Positions 34,501 through 46,324 of a stretch of DNA of 64,000 nt are shown piece by piece. Location of the stretch: positions 434,001 through 498,000 of the forward strand of contig JAYXKI010000001.1 of assembly GCA_037892935.1 (NCBI GenBank). The letters run 5' to 3'. Position numbers and translations under genes: made by a program. Below the pieces are notes generated by a model. It had not been told where the DNA came from, ran no database searches, and saw nothing but the letters and a program-made list of their open reading frames with translations. This DNA is from Phlebopus portentosus. Lineage: Eukaryota; Basidiomycota; Agaricomycetes; Boletales; Boletinellaceae. Every line of letters begins with the position of its first letter. Position 1 is the first letter of the stretch.

Positions 34501-37045
34501 ATGAAGGTTTTCTTTGCTTTTGAACTCGACAGGGATGACGATGAGGATTCGTTCCTTTACGGTGACTCTGCGGTTTCTGTATCCGCTCCCACCCCGGTTC
34601 CTACGACTCAAAAGATATTGGAAGATGGTGAGACTAAACTTCGCATGTTCTATCCCCACTTTAGCTCACTCGCAATGATTCAGTTGTGGAAGTGATCTCG
34701 TGAGTTCTGCGTTGCGCCTTCTGGTTCCTCAAAGCGTGACCTCCTTCTCCTTCCTCGCCAGTGTACCGCCCAAAGAAGCTGAAAAACACGCAAACGGCGT
34801 TGTAGCTCACTTGGAAGCAGAAGCAGCAAATGACGATGACGTCTATGCTGTCAAGACTGCTGAAGTAAATGACTTGCAACAAAAAGGAGGGCAGGAAGAA
34901 CAGCAGCAGGGTAATGGAGAGGCCGTCGAAGGGCAGGATGACGCGGAGACAGAGGAACAGGGCGATGAGGAAGAAGAATCAGAGGAGGATAGCGATGAGG
35001 AGGTGCATCATCTTCATTGTCATCTTACTAGCTGGCTGAAACGTTGTGATGCAGGACATCGAGTTCATCCTAGAGCCTCCAGCACGCTCACTAGACTTCC
35101 GGTGAGCCACTCCCCGCGACTGTTTCGTGATTTTCTTTCTAAATCTTGGACAGAAGCCAGCGAGGTGCTCATAGACCTGTTCAAGGGCGTACACTGAGCA
35201 CTGGAACAGCAAGCACGGCGGCGCAGGGTACGTCATTCCAGGTGTTATTTCTGGACCATTTCTCAATGTTTACTGTGCAGCTACAAACTTGACTACGGAA
35301 TACACTCCTCGTGAACGAGGAGCTCCTCCAGATAACTTGAGGCAGCCTTCTTTACCGGGACAAGCAGAAACTCCACAACTTCCCCCTGAAACTCCTGCTA
35401 TCAATGTAGCCGGAACGTCCGTCCAACCGACTGCTGCTCAGCAAGCCCCAGTGGACGAAGGACCCGACCCATCAACTCTTCCGCCCGTCCATGCTCCTCC
35501 ATCGCATCCACAAATCGATCCGAGCGTTCCAGGGTCATACGAAGGTCGCTCAGTCTTCGAAATTGACATGACTAACCTCGCCGAGAAGCCCTGGCGGCGA
35601 CCAGGCGCAGACATCAGCGACTGGTTCAACTACGGGTTCGACGAGATCTCCTGGGAAGCGTACTGCTACCGACGGCGGACCATGGGCGAGATGGCCAACG
35701 TGCTCAAAACGAACGTCCTCAATTTCGCGGGGATGCCGGAGGAGCAGTTCCTCGCGCTCCCGCCCGAGGCGCGTACTATGGTCATGACGGGGACGAACGC
35801 GCTTATGGGCGGCGGCGCGGGTCCGAACGGGCCTCCTGGTGTCGGCGTCGGGCCCGGTATGATGCCGCCCGTTGGTATGAACGCGATGGGGCCAATTAAT
35901 CCTATGATGGCTGCGGCGGCAGCGGAGATGGGCGGGATGCCCGGGATGGGGCCTATGGGCATCGGGATGGGCAACCATCCGCATCCCATGGGCATGGGCA
36001 TGAATGGTGATATGAACGTCGGTATGCCCGGACCTGGACAGGGACCTGGTCCTATGATGCAGGACGGACAGGTCCTAGGACAAGGACCGAACGCTGCTGG
36101 ACCGAGTGGGACGCCCGAGCAGGTGGGGCAGATGTCGCTTCCTGACGGTATACCCGGTGCACCTCCACCTGGTATGATGAGTATGGGCATGAACATGGGC
36201 CCTGAGTTCGGTCCTATGCAGGTAGGTTACGTTTTAGTCTAACACTATTAGCTACTTTTTTATTTTATTTTTACGAATTTGCGGGAATTGTTGACTGAAC
36301 GACATAAACTTTTCTTTTTCTTTGGTTTTACGAAGATGCAAGACGCGAAGATGGCAAACCAATCCCTCCATGCAGGGATGGATCAGTCCAGCGCGAGCGG
36401 TACACCTTCCTCCGGCCCAGTAGCCGGCGTCCCACCGCGCGTCGGTTCCACACCCGCCTCCTTCCGCGGGCGGGGCGGTGGAGGTGGGGTGGGTGGGGGC
36501 GTCGGAGTCGGTATCCCCAGCGGAGTCGGCACAGGCGCAAGCGTCCCCGTCGCCCCTCGCGGCCGGGGCGGCGTCGCCCCAGCCTTCCCAGGACGCGGGA
36601 GAGGCGCGAGCTCGCTTCCCGTCCGACCAGCCTCCCCGCTCCCGCCGAACGTACCCACCGGACCGCGGAACCCCGGTAATAGGTACAAGGATAGGGACAA
36701 TAACGCGCCTGCTGTTGAGGGCTTGGATTACGGGGGGAACAAAGATGGTGGTGGAAGTAGTGGGACGCCGAATGAACGAGAGCGGGAGCGAGACAGGGAC
36801 AGAGAAAGAGATAGGGAGAGAGATCGGGAACGAGATAGGGATCGGATAAGGGACAGAGATCGCGAGAAAGAGCCTGAACGACTTCGCGAGGTCGATGAAA
36901 AATCATCCTCAAGGTGAGATACCAGAAAACACCACAACTTGCCTCAAACCGACTAATTCTCGCCCTCTTTCCGCATAACAGAAAACGAAGGAGTCCACCA
37001 AGTAATGAAGAAGACAGGATCGGACGTAGCTCAAAAAGACGATGA
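34501..37045 (+). CDS. FIP1: pre-mRNA 3'-end-processing factor Fip1
   Basis: Eight exons (34501-34627, 34684-34699, 34762-35002, 35055-35101, 35154-35227, 35281-36221, 36336-36913, 36982-37045) sum to 2088 nt, 695 aa. An acidic start (DRDDDEDSFLYGD) leads to DIEFILEPPARSLDFR, then TNLTTEYTP and the Fip1 core EKPWRRPGADISDWFNYGFD followed by ISWEAYCYRR. After it come a Met/Gly/Pro-rich stretch (GMGPMGIGMGNHPHPMGMG), RGG-like segments, and a long alternating Arg-Asp/Glu tail (about 640-675), ending RRSPPSNEEDRIGRSSKRR. Fip1 bridges poly(A) polymerase to the CPSF/CPF complex. The start is the least certain part: an in-frame ATG also lies at 34501 within an ORF extending to 34474, and an upstream leader exon is possible. 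Confidence 0.88.
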
Positions 37046-38065
37046 TTCAGAAGCTGCACTAGAACCGTACTTCCTTCGTGGATGGGTTGGACTCGGGCTG
37101 CAAGTCCTGTTGCTTTCCTTCTCTTGGTCATCTTCTCTTTCCTTCTCTTCACTCTTATCACTTGCATTCAATTTGCTGTTATATTACATTCCCGTGTTTT
37201 ATCTATCTGATCGTGTCTGCAATTAGCATGTTTACTATCTGCGCACGCTGCCCGGCTTGCGGTTCGGTGAAAAGGTGGTGATATGTAAGTACTTAAGGTA
37301 ATGCTAATCAAAAACAGTGCGTGTAAAGGAACGCCAGAACAGAGGGATAGTAACTGTGCTCGGCACATGCCGATGGAAACCGATTGCTTGCGATGCTCAA
37401 CTTGAGGTATGATGCTTTGCTTTGCAGCCTGGGTAAGCCGCAATGTGACCGGCGATGAATTACAGATTGATTGCAAGCGAAGAGTGTTGAGAACCTACCT
37501 ACGACTATGATGATAAGCTGGAGTCCACAGTTTTTCCATTGACCATAGAATGGATTCATTTTAATTTTCAGCTCGTTTATTTTATTTATTTTATTTTGAG
37601 ACGGGACAGCAGATCGTGTAGATAAGATATTGATGAAAGAACAAATTGACTCTAGGAGAGAGGAAATCAGCACTGGTGCTTGGAACTGGCATCTTGATAG
37701 TACCATAGATATTGGTCGAAGCGTGTCAACCGATCAGAACCGAGACCAACCTGTGATAAGTTGGAGTTGGATAGGCAAACAAGCAAGGCAAGGACAGTCG
37801 CTGCCCGGGGAGGGGAATTCGATTGATTGTAGACTAGATAGCCGCTGACAAGCTACTGGATACTCTACGCGGAAACTTGTACCGTACGTACACGTAATAA
37901 TAGTATTGCTATCTCTTAACGCCATAATCCAATTTCCCTGTTCTATCCTTCGTAAGGTAGAGTTGCCCCTTGCCCCAATTATCACCCTTTCCCTTTTTCT
38001 TATGAGGTGTACGTACTTATATACCGTAAGACATGAGATGGTCCATTAATCATAGGAAGGAAAAA
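37046..38065. other. convergent 3' flanks
   Basis: About 1 kb between the FIP1 (+) and J-domain (-) genes, with AT-rich low-complexity near 37560-37600 (TTTATT repeats). No coding exon is supported. Confidence 0.4.
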
Positions 38066-38069
38066 TACC

Positions 38070-39056
38070 TGGTTCCACGTTAGTGGGGACGCGTTCGATG
38101 TAAGTAACACCATCCTCCCTAACTTCAGAGCGATCAAAAGAACTTCCTTGTCTTCCTTTCCGATGTTCGCTACTCCTGGATGATCTTGAATGCCCTAATC
38201 CAATGCTTTAGTAGGTTCATACCATTCAGATGATCTTTAGATATTTACTTTCTCTGAAACTCCTTTCTGCAGCAGCTTCATGTATGTTGAGGTCGCGTTC
38301 AGTCACCACTTGAACTAGAGAAAGAAAATGAGGAACGCTCACGGCTGATGTGCCAGGAGGTTCAGCCGTAACGACACGTGCAAAACATCCTCCTGAAAGA
38401 GGAAGAAGTTCTTCGCCGTCAGGTCCGTAGTACCTTGTACGTTCGCCTCTACTACTTCCAGAAGCAGTGGTTTCTTAGCAAATGAACTATGTCTAAGCGC
38501 TTTCATCTCATGTATGAAGACTTGGCAATCAGGCTCTTACCTCTCTGGACGTTCGTTCCCCTTGGTATATCCGTATCAAAAGGATCGATGGTAGCTTCGT
38601 AAGTCATTCCGTAAGACATCTAAGAGTTAGCTGAAGGCAGACATCTGAGGAGCTAGTAGCCATACCGCGCCGAGATGGTCCTGGGAGAAAACTGTTGCGA
38701 TTTTCAGCATATTTGTCCAAAAGGTCTTTGGCCTTCCGAACCTGTTTAAAATCGTCAAAATAACCTGTCAGCAGATGTCTTCAGAATGACAACGGTCGAA
38801 GTACTTTATCAAACCGTTCTTTGGCTTCTTCTTCATGTCCAGGATTCTTGTCGGGATGCTCCCTGATCGCCTTCGTACCATTGAAGGATTACGTTAGATG
38901 CCAGCATCTCAGCGAGAATAAGACTGTTTAAGGGCTTCGGAAACGTACCAGTTTTCGGTAATTCTTCTTTACGTCATCTTCGGGGGCATCGAAGCCAAGT
39001 CCCAGGCACCGAAAGGCGTCTTTCACGTCTTCAAGTGTCTCCTGTGGTCCGCTCAT
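38070..39056 (-). CDS. J-domain protein, many short exons
   Basis: Exons are too short for ORF calling. From ATG at 39056: MSGPQETLEDVKDAFRCLG then GFDAPEDDVKKNYRKL, ending at a GTACGT donor (38949). After an acceptor at about 38868 comes AIREHPDKNPGHEEEAKERF (HPD motif), and then VRKAKDLLDKYAENRNSFL. Later exons read TYEATIDPFDTDIPRGTNV, GERTRYYGPDGEELLPL, QVVTERDLNIHEAAAERSF and a Ser-rich end (HSRSSRSSEHRKGRQGSSF ... TYIERVPTNVEP) near 38070-38190. The J-domain helices II-III with HPD are clear, so an Hsp70 (DnaK-type) co-chaperone role is likely. Phases of two later junctions do not match without a one-base change, and the 3' end is not fixed. Confidence 0.6.
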
Positions 39057-40211
39057 CTGGAAGCTCGGTTTGCGAGCTCGGTTTTGTGTGATGTCGAGAT
39101 CGAAGGTGGGTGAATATATAAGCCTCCACTTTGCACATTAATCACATCATGGTAGAGAATTGCTCAACTTTGCGAGAGCACAAGAATAGCTTGAGCCAGG
39201 TATTATTCTCTCAAGAATTCATGTCAGTTGCCCAGCACGAAGTGCAATCATGCAGCCATGGGTCCAAGACTCTATGATCAATGATGTGCTTCATAGTTAC
39301 ACTGAGAAACTTCATTGGTCGGAAATGGTTCCGTGCCATGACCAATGCAGTATCAAGAGAAGCATTAACCTAAGAGCAAAGACCTCCTGGGTCGTCAGGA
39401 CAAAGTTGTGAACCAATCAAGCAAGCAAAGTAGTCGAGCCGAGTGCTAATCATTCGTCATCTAACAGCCAGGCTTGGGAGTCTGCTACAGGAGAACCGTG
39501 ATGCTATCGAATTATGTGAGTTTCATGACCGAGCATAAAGTAAGAGGCAAAGATGATGAACTTGAAGTCGATCGATCGATAATATGACACAAAAGTAGGC
39601 TCCGCCCGGCAGTTGCCGGTGCGGTCCAAATAGCATCTCAGCGCTGAGATGATGGACCAGTTCAGATTCGCTCGCCAAATAAGAACCTGGCACACAACCC
39701 AGCCACATGTAATTCAGCTTACGACCTCCAAGAAACTGGTGAGAGATAGGGGGGCCCAAGCAACAAAGGAAACTTCTTAGTTATATTCTTAACGGAGGAG
39801 CATATAAATTGGTCCTGAACGAAGCTGATTCCTGTGCGCAACAAACAGGAATTATTCCTCGGCTTGATTTCGAAGGTTGCCCACTGGAATCTCTGAATCC
39901 ATATGCATTGTTAGTAAGACCTACCAGCTTCATTTTCCCGGAGAATTAGTAGTATGTTATTCAGTGCAGATATACGGTCATTTATTCCACGAGACTACGA
40001 GAAAAGAGAATCTATATACACTATTACAACACAGTTCGTTAGTGTTGCCACTTTTGTCTGTCGTGACGGCACCATGAATGCCGAGAAATAAGTAATGGCG
40101 AATTCGTAACAGAAACAGTAGACCAATACAACAGCTCGTTCATCGGAGCACCTGAGCAGTAAATGTTGAAACGGAACAGGAGTGCCGAAAGGACAGAGAT
40201 GATGTAACAGA
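39057..40211. other. intergenic
   Basis: About 1.15 kb with no supported gene. AGCTCGGTTT occurs twice (39062-39071, 39075-39084) just upstream of the J-domain gene. The remainder shows no motif I can name. Confidence 0.35.
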
Positions 40212-42166
40212 TTATATTAATCTTCGATGTTCCTGTGAGAGAAATCCAAAAAGTCAGGCAAGAGCAAAGCGGGGTTCGCAAAGTACAACAGACTTACCGG
40301 TGTATGTGTTGTTTCGTGATCAACATGTACGAAGGCTCGACCAACGTTCGGGAGCACCTCGATTTTATCCTGAAGTTGCTGGCTCAAATCGTGGGCCCTC
40401 CATAACGGTGTATCTGCAGACATAACAACATCGACCTCAACGAAATACTGCGGTCCGCTCTGTTCGTTTCTTAGAACACTGTTTCTTCCACTTGTCAAAG
40501 AACTAAAGCTCACGTGGTACGCTCGAATCGTATCGATCTGCTCAATCACGTCGCTGAAGATCATCGCCTTGTAAGTGATGAGTTTAATAAAATCGTGAGG
40601 AGCGCTCTTCCCGGCAAGCAGCTCGAACTGTTTGTAAACTGTCCTGGACCACGAGGCAATCACACCAGAGGCGATCTGACGGCCAGGCCGGAGCTTAACA
40701 TGCATTCAATTGTATTAAAAAGTCACTCACGATGACTGCTCCTGTCGGATCCAGCCCTGAGGATGAAGGTGTGTTAAGTCCGAGGTAACAGATGTAGAAA
40801 CGTAAATTTACATACACCACCGCCATTTACTCCCACCCGCTGACATCAGAAGACCTGGGAGTCGATATTAGCGAGGAGGTTTCAACACATCGCCAAGCAA
40901 ACGCGAAAACGTACCGAAACCATTAATAAATAAGTCGTTTCGGTGATCCTCCCAGAGGACGTGTACTTGACTCGAGTTCTTGCGCAAGCTGAAGCAGTAT
41001 AGAAAAAGTAGAAATTTAACGCCTGGATATCCGGAACGAATAGTGAGACGAATAAAGCCAAAACGAAAGGCCATATGGAAAACAGTGGAACGCATACCTA
41101 AAGCAGCCCCAACAGCAATAAGTGATGGAAGGTGAAATTCGTTCAGTTCCTCGGAACCGTGATCAATGATAGATCGCATGGACTCGACGATGACCACCAG
41201 ATTGACTGAAGCCATTCTAAAAAATACAATCAGTATGAAACTTCTTTCAGGCAAGGAACCAGATATACGTACAGGAACCCTAATCCGAAGAGTGTGTCAG
41301 TGACTAGTATGTAAATAAAGTGGAATGTTTTTCAACGAACCATACACAATGTTTCCTATGGTTTCCAGACGAGAGCCTCCAACAGGCCATTTATTCGTGT
41401 TGAGTGAACGAGCTTTCTTGTGTAACCAATAAAGCACGATATTGGAGCCAATATCAAACACAGAGTCAATACCCGTGGCGAGTAACGATAATGATTCCGA
41501 CGAGATGGCAGCATACACTACATTGAAACATTGGCATGAAAAGAAATGAAAGAGTACGCTCTGCCTCACATTGCAATACACACAGAGCGAAGTTGGAGAT
41601 CATGCTTGCCCATACGGCAATTTTCGTCTGTGTTAGGATTAGAAAATGGACAAGGACGAGCATGGGAATCCTCCGTACTGGTAAGCGAGCTGCCTCTTCT
41701 GCCCCTCTCGCATCCTCAGTATGCTCATCCATCGGCTTGAGCAGAGAGTCAATGAGCTATTTAGAAGAATTCTTTCAGTTACATTTAAGTTTAAGGGAGA
41801 GAAATCAAGCGAATGCTTGAAACACACCTCATTTTGCTCGCGATGGAACCGCTCGAGTTGCTTGCCCTTCTTGCGACGCCGCAACTCCCCAAGTTCACCT
41901 TCCGTCTTAATTCCGCTCTTGAACATGAGAGGGTCTCTTTCCGGGTTCTTTCCTCCTCCGACTGCGCTTTCAATGTCGAAGTTTGTAAAGGGACTTCCAG
42001 CTGAGTCTAACGAAGTTGAAGGTGTGAGGGTGTCTGAAGGCTGTGCGCGTACAGTAAGCAACATTGTGAATACGGTGACGATGCAGAAACGAAAAAAGGG
42101 GCGTGCCTTGTCGACGTCTTTGCTACAAGATGGTGCGCGCTCGCCGTTGTCTGCAGTAACACTCAT
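40212..42166 (-). CDS. cation diffusion facilitator, manganese type (DxxxD)
   Basis: Twelve exons (42166-41828, 41756-41679, 41627-41570, 41517-41341, 41303-41273, 41216-41098, 41022-40915, 40854-40816, 40756-40731, 40675-40514, 40459-40298, 40232-40212) sum to 1320 nt, 439 aa, no frame break. A soluble N-terminus precedes six helices. Helix II carries LATGIDSVFDIGSN and helix V carries EDHRNDLFINGFG: both are DxxxD, the signature of Mn-CDF (plant MTP8-11-like), not the HxxxD of zinc transporters. The cytosolic C-terminal domain (YFVEVDVVMSADTPLWRAHD, then HTPEHRRLI) is complete. Likely a proton-coupled Mn2+ exporter of an internal membrane. The 54-nt intron 40513-40460 is free of stops. Confidence 0.9.
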
Positions 42167-43545
42167 GGACGTGGCAAGGAGTTGGAAGGGGAGGTGTGTC
42201 TGCGAATATTCGCAGGTGAGCCAATGGAGTGGAAGAAGAAAGAAAGCTGACCCAGTGCTGTGGAGCCTTTTGATTGTTGTGGTTTATTTATTTTGACACG
42301 ACGCCAAGCACTCGGCCATCGGCAGATCCTGCCGCGTCACTTGATCTCATTTCTAGTATTTTCCAAATTTTTGTTCCTTTCTTCATGAAAAAGATATTAT
42401 TAAACAAGGTTTCATCCCAAGCGATCAACAATAGCATGTATCCAGTTGTCTCCCGTGAGCGAATTAATATTCCGCTCCAGGATATCAAAATCACCAATTT
42501 TCGCACACAGGATAAAGGTCGACAGAGAAATCCGATGGTGTACGGAGGACAAGGAATGGAGAACTTTCACATAGTCAATGAGAATGGCGACTAGCAAAGG
42601 ACCAATCACCATTGACGAAGGCTACGAAGTGTTTCATCATCCTTTGTACTTGGGCACTGGTTCTGGTCACCGAGCCAGAAGCAAACCGGCGGCAAACGAC
42701 GTGGCGTGTCCTCTATACCGGCTTCCACGGAGTTTAGGAATTCAAGCACCATGTGCTCTTGGCATCATGTACACCTTCCAGCTCTTGTGGAAGGTGTTTC
42801 AGCGTCAGAAAACTTCAAGAGTGTGACTATGGATAGTCTTCTGGTCCATTTTGGAAGCCTGGTTCGGAGCGCGGACCAATAGCGTAGAAAGGGGTGAAGA
42901 GATCGCATTCCATTCACATCCTAGTGAGATGTCCTCGCACGCCTTGGTAAATGGGCATCTTACTATAGGCGCTTCCGACAGAAGCCTTGAAGGTTCCGAA
43001 CTTGCATGAGCTTATCGAACGATAGGCATTCTCACTTTATCAGATGAGATAAAAGACACCGTCGGGATTCAAGATGAGCAGAGGCTATTCCAGTCGCGAC
43101 ATATGGGAAAGTCGGCCGTGGTCGATTTCCTGAGCTACTTGAGGCCAATGATAAATGACCTGAAATTGATTTCTCGGCAAGAGGACCCTCAATTCGACCA
43201 GTAGCCATACTCAAATTTGCGAAAGCATCGTCGGTTACCGCAAAAGAAGATGCAGTGTATGTCTAAAGGGCAAAAAAGTCCATGCAGATGTGCACTCCAG
43301 AACTCCCAAACTGAGTGAGTTACCAGATTCTTGTCAATTTATCCAAAAAACGTCGACGATAGTATGCACATACCATTTCTATTCCTTAACGACGCTTTGC
43401 AGGGGAAGTAAGAGTCTTCGGGTATGTTCTATCACAGAGTCGAAGTCTTAGTTTGCCACACCGAAGGGCTTTTGTCATCTGAACAACCGAAGCAAAACTA
43501 CACCCGTACATCTGAGGCCCAACTTCTTCGCACAGACTCTCACAT
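42167..43545. other. intergenic, no supported gene
   Basis: Nearly 1.4 kb upstream of the Mn-CDF gene. Open frames (for example 42274-42594) lack any family resemblance. I see no repeat or RNA gene. Confidence 0.35.
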
Positions 43546-43892
43546 TCATCCGCCACGCCGTGCACCTAGTGCTTCCATCTCCCAAAGATCCAGATCAGCT
43601 TCACTAAATCCGAGTTCACGTCGGCGACGTCCTCCGGCTGTTCGAACACCCCGCGGACCCAAGCCTGCATCGATTCGGGAAGAGCGGACTGCCGCATCCC
43701 AAAGTTCGCGCAGCTGTCGTAAGATGCTCGTTCCTAAACAAGAGGAGAGAAGGAGCCACATGAAAAAGCATGCCCTGGGTCGCAGTGTACACTAATCATG
43801 AACCACAGAAAGGGAGACAGTTTGATATGAACATACATTAATATAAAGATGATCAGTACGAGAACGGCCAGCGAGCTAGAGCCGGAATCCAT
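43546..43892 (-). CDS. possible small single-helix membrane protein
   Basis: ATG at 43892 opens MDSGSSSLAVLVLIIFIL, a clear hydrophobic helix, and ends at a perfect GTATGT donor (43836). After the acceptor at 43792 the frame meets TAG in CTTGTTTAGG, but one more T would continue it (LGTSILRQLRELWDAAVR ... EADLDLWEMEALGARRGG) to a stop at 43546. About 100 aa, function unknown. Low confidence because the second exon depends on an assumed base. Confidence 0.35.
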
Positions 43893-44405
43893 GTCTGTTG
43901 ACAAACGCACGAAATAGTCTAAGTAAAAGGAATTTGCCAGCTTGTGAACCTCCCTGGTTGGAATGGATTGCAATGGAATGGAATGATACTGCACGTGATG
44001 GAACGCGTCCCGACAATCGTCGCGGTCACGTCTACGTTGGTTACTTTCGTCAACCCTCACCCGGAACATTCAGTAATAACGGTTCTGCGCCCGCAGCGAC
44101 CGCTTAGCATATCCGAGAATCTTGAGACGAGCGCACTGCATGATGCTATCCTCGGCCTGCTATTTGCTTGGTCCTAACTTGAATCTGAGCTGCTTGCTTG
44201 GTAGGCTGACGGTCGTCTCAGATTATGAACTCATAGTGCATGTCTGGGCTGGCAACCCATGCGATCCGTTATAATCCCAGCCTCCTGATTTTTCAAACGC
44301 CACGGGATCTTGCTCATACTACCACCTGCTGCATTGCACGAGCTGGTCTCCTGAGATATCTTGTCTAATTCCTCACTGTTCTGAGCTGCGCTTCTCTCGA
44401 GCGCG

Positions 44406-46324
44406 ATGAAGATCCCAACGTCTACCTCGTTTGTCATGGCTGCGACAGCATCGCTTGCGCTTCAGTCATCTGCGCTCACTGTGCCCCACCCTGACTCGCC
44501 AGATCTTGCTGGTGTCGCGCCGCGCTCCGCACGTACAGGTACGGGAGCGCAATTCTCTGGTCGCGGACCTACTGTCCGCTCTAGTCTCGAATCATCGCGT
44601 AAGTCTCTCTCACTTTTCACACACTCTGCATGCTTAGGTCTTTATTATTATCCAGCGGCGCGGCGCGGCATTGAGATGCGCGAGGCCCAGGCTGATAGTT
44701 CAAGTTCGATAGACGCTTTGTTGAATGAGGTTTCAGACGAAGTAGCAGGGTCACTTGACGCCCTCGGGATCAAGAGGGAAGAGGATAAGAAGAACGGCTC
44801 ATTCAAAGAGAACAACAACCCATCCCTTGCTCGCCGCCAGATGCCCGTGGCTCCGCCCGGTATTCCCGATTCTGCGAGCCAAGTAGCTAGCATACCCGGT
44901 CAGGTAGTAAATGGTGTTGTTCAACCTGTCTCTTCCATCCCGAACGGTCCGGCCAATAATATTGAAGGCAGTGTTGAGCAGAATGATCCTCCGAATGCGC
45001 CGATTTCATTCCCATTGCCTCCGTCCGGACTCCCAGTGCCTAATAGCGCTCTCCAGCCTCCGGCGCCTCTCGCCCCACTTCCTCAACCGATCTCTAATAT
45101 CGTTCCCCGCGATGCTGACGATGCGGGTGCCTTCGTTCCTGACGGAATTGCTCAACAAGTTCCCGGTATAGTCCAGACTGTTGGCGGAGTTGCGGGTAAT
45201 ACACCTATTGGTGAAGTCGCCAACATACCCCTTCAGACGATTAATGGTACCCCCGTAGGAGGCGCCGTCGGTACTGCTGGAGGAATCGTGTCGAGTCTAC
45301 CCAACCCAGTTGGCACTGTTGGTGGTATTGTTAATGGAGTACCAGTGGTTGGAGGCACCGCTAACGGAGTGGTTCAAGGTGCTTCGGGTGCCGCAGGTCA
45401 AGTTGTCGGTTCAACTCCTGTCGGACAGATTGCTGGAAACCCGTATGGTGCACTTCAAGGTCAGTCTGATCCCGACGATGACAATGATACTCAGTACGAC
45501 GAGAATGGGTTCGCCTCGCCTTCTTCGACGGTCGCTGCCCCATCTTCTTCGCCGTCATCCTCGCCCGATTTCGCAACCTCAACGGACGAAGCCGCTTCAT
45601 CGTCATCCGACGCGGCTTCAACCCCTGATACGCCGATGGATATGATGGTTAAGCAAGTGTCGGCTCCGGTCCCGTTCTCCATTCCTGCACCGACAAACAT
45701 ACCGTTCAGTATCGTGAGCGGCGTCCTTGGGAATCTACCGACTCCGAGTCTCCCTATCCCCCAGTACCTACTCAAAGCCTTCCAATGTTCTCACCAGGTG
45801 CTGAGGCCAACGGAGCACCGGCTCATAAAGACCCTGCGTTGGCTGCCAGCCCACCTGTCAATCCGCCAGTGAATCCACTATCCAATCCGCTGGTCAGCCC
45901 ACCGGTCAGTCCGCCAGTGCCAATTCCCAGCGGTTTCTCGAACAGCCTTCCCATCGGGACCCCCGGGGCCGCAGTTAGCGCTTTGCCGATTGCTCCCCCG
46001 TCATTTGTCCCGATGAAGCGCGATGCGGGAGTTCGTGCCCGCGCGCCGCCGTCAGAAGTTAAATCGGTCGTCGATAAGCTTATAGCAGACGGTACGCCTC
46101 CGCTATTCATACCGACGGTTAGTGCGGCTAAAGTTGCTTCAGGACCAGATGCATCTGCTTCTGTGAACATTCAGTTCTCGTCTACCGTTAGTTCCACCCA
46201 AGCGGGACCGAGCACTTCTGCTATTATCCAGTCCGCGGGAACGACTTCAACAGGAGTCATACCTACTATGAGCACCCAGCCAAGCCGTCGCCGCTTCTTC
46301 CGCTTCAGACGCGGCAAAGCTTGA
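44406..46324 (+). CDS. secreted Gly/Val/Pro repeat-rich protein, function unknown
   Basis: Exon 1 is 44406-44598 and exon 2 is 44656-46324 (57-nt intron). A signal peptide (MKIPTSTSFVMAATASLALQ, cleavage near SSALT) starts a product of about 620 aa. The middle, about 150-310, is a series of degenerate repeats built on G-x-V-x-G and N-G-V-V (GIVQTVGGVAGNTPIGEVAN, GTVGGIVNGVPVVGGTANGV). A Ser/Asp-rich spacer, Pro-Val/Asn-Pro repeats (PVNPPVNPLSNPLVSPPVSP) and a very basic end (PSRRRFFRFRRGKA) follow. Dibasic sites that Kex2 could cut occur (GIKREED, LARRQMP, PMKRDAG). One C is missing in the run 45758-45762: as written the frame closes at 45872, with one more C it runs to 46324. No Cys-rich or enzyme motif; a cell-wall or matrix role is only a guess. 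Confidence 0.7.

Noticed and set aside
35550..36196. Long minus-strand frames opposite FIP1
   Set aside because: Shadow of the Met/Gly/Pro-rich Fip1 exon; the plus-strand product has the diagnostic Fip1 core.
36328..37167. 279-codon minus-strand frame
   Set aside because: Arises opposite the Arg-Asp/Glu and RGG repeats of FIP1; composition is explained by the plus-strand repeats.
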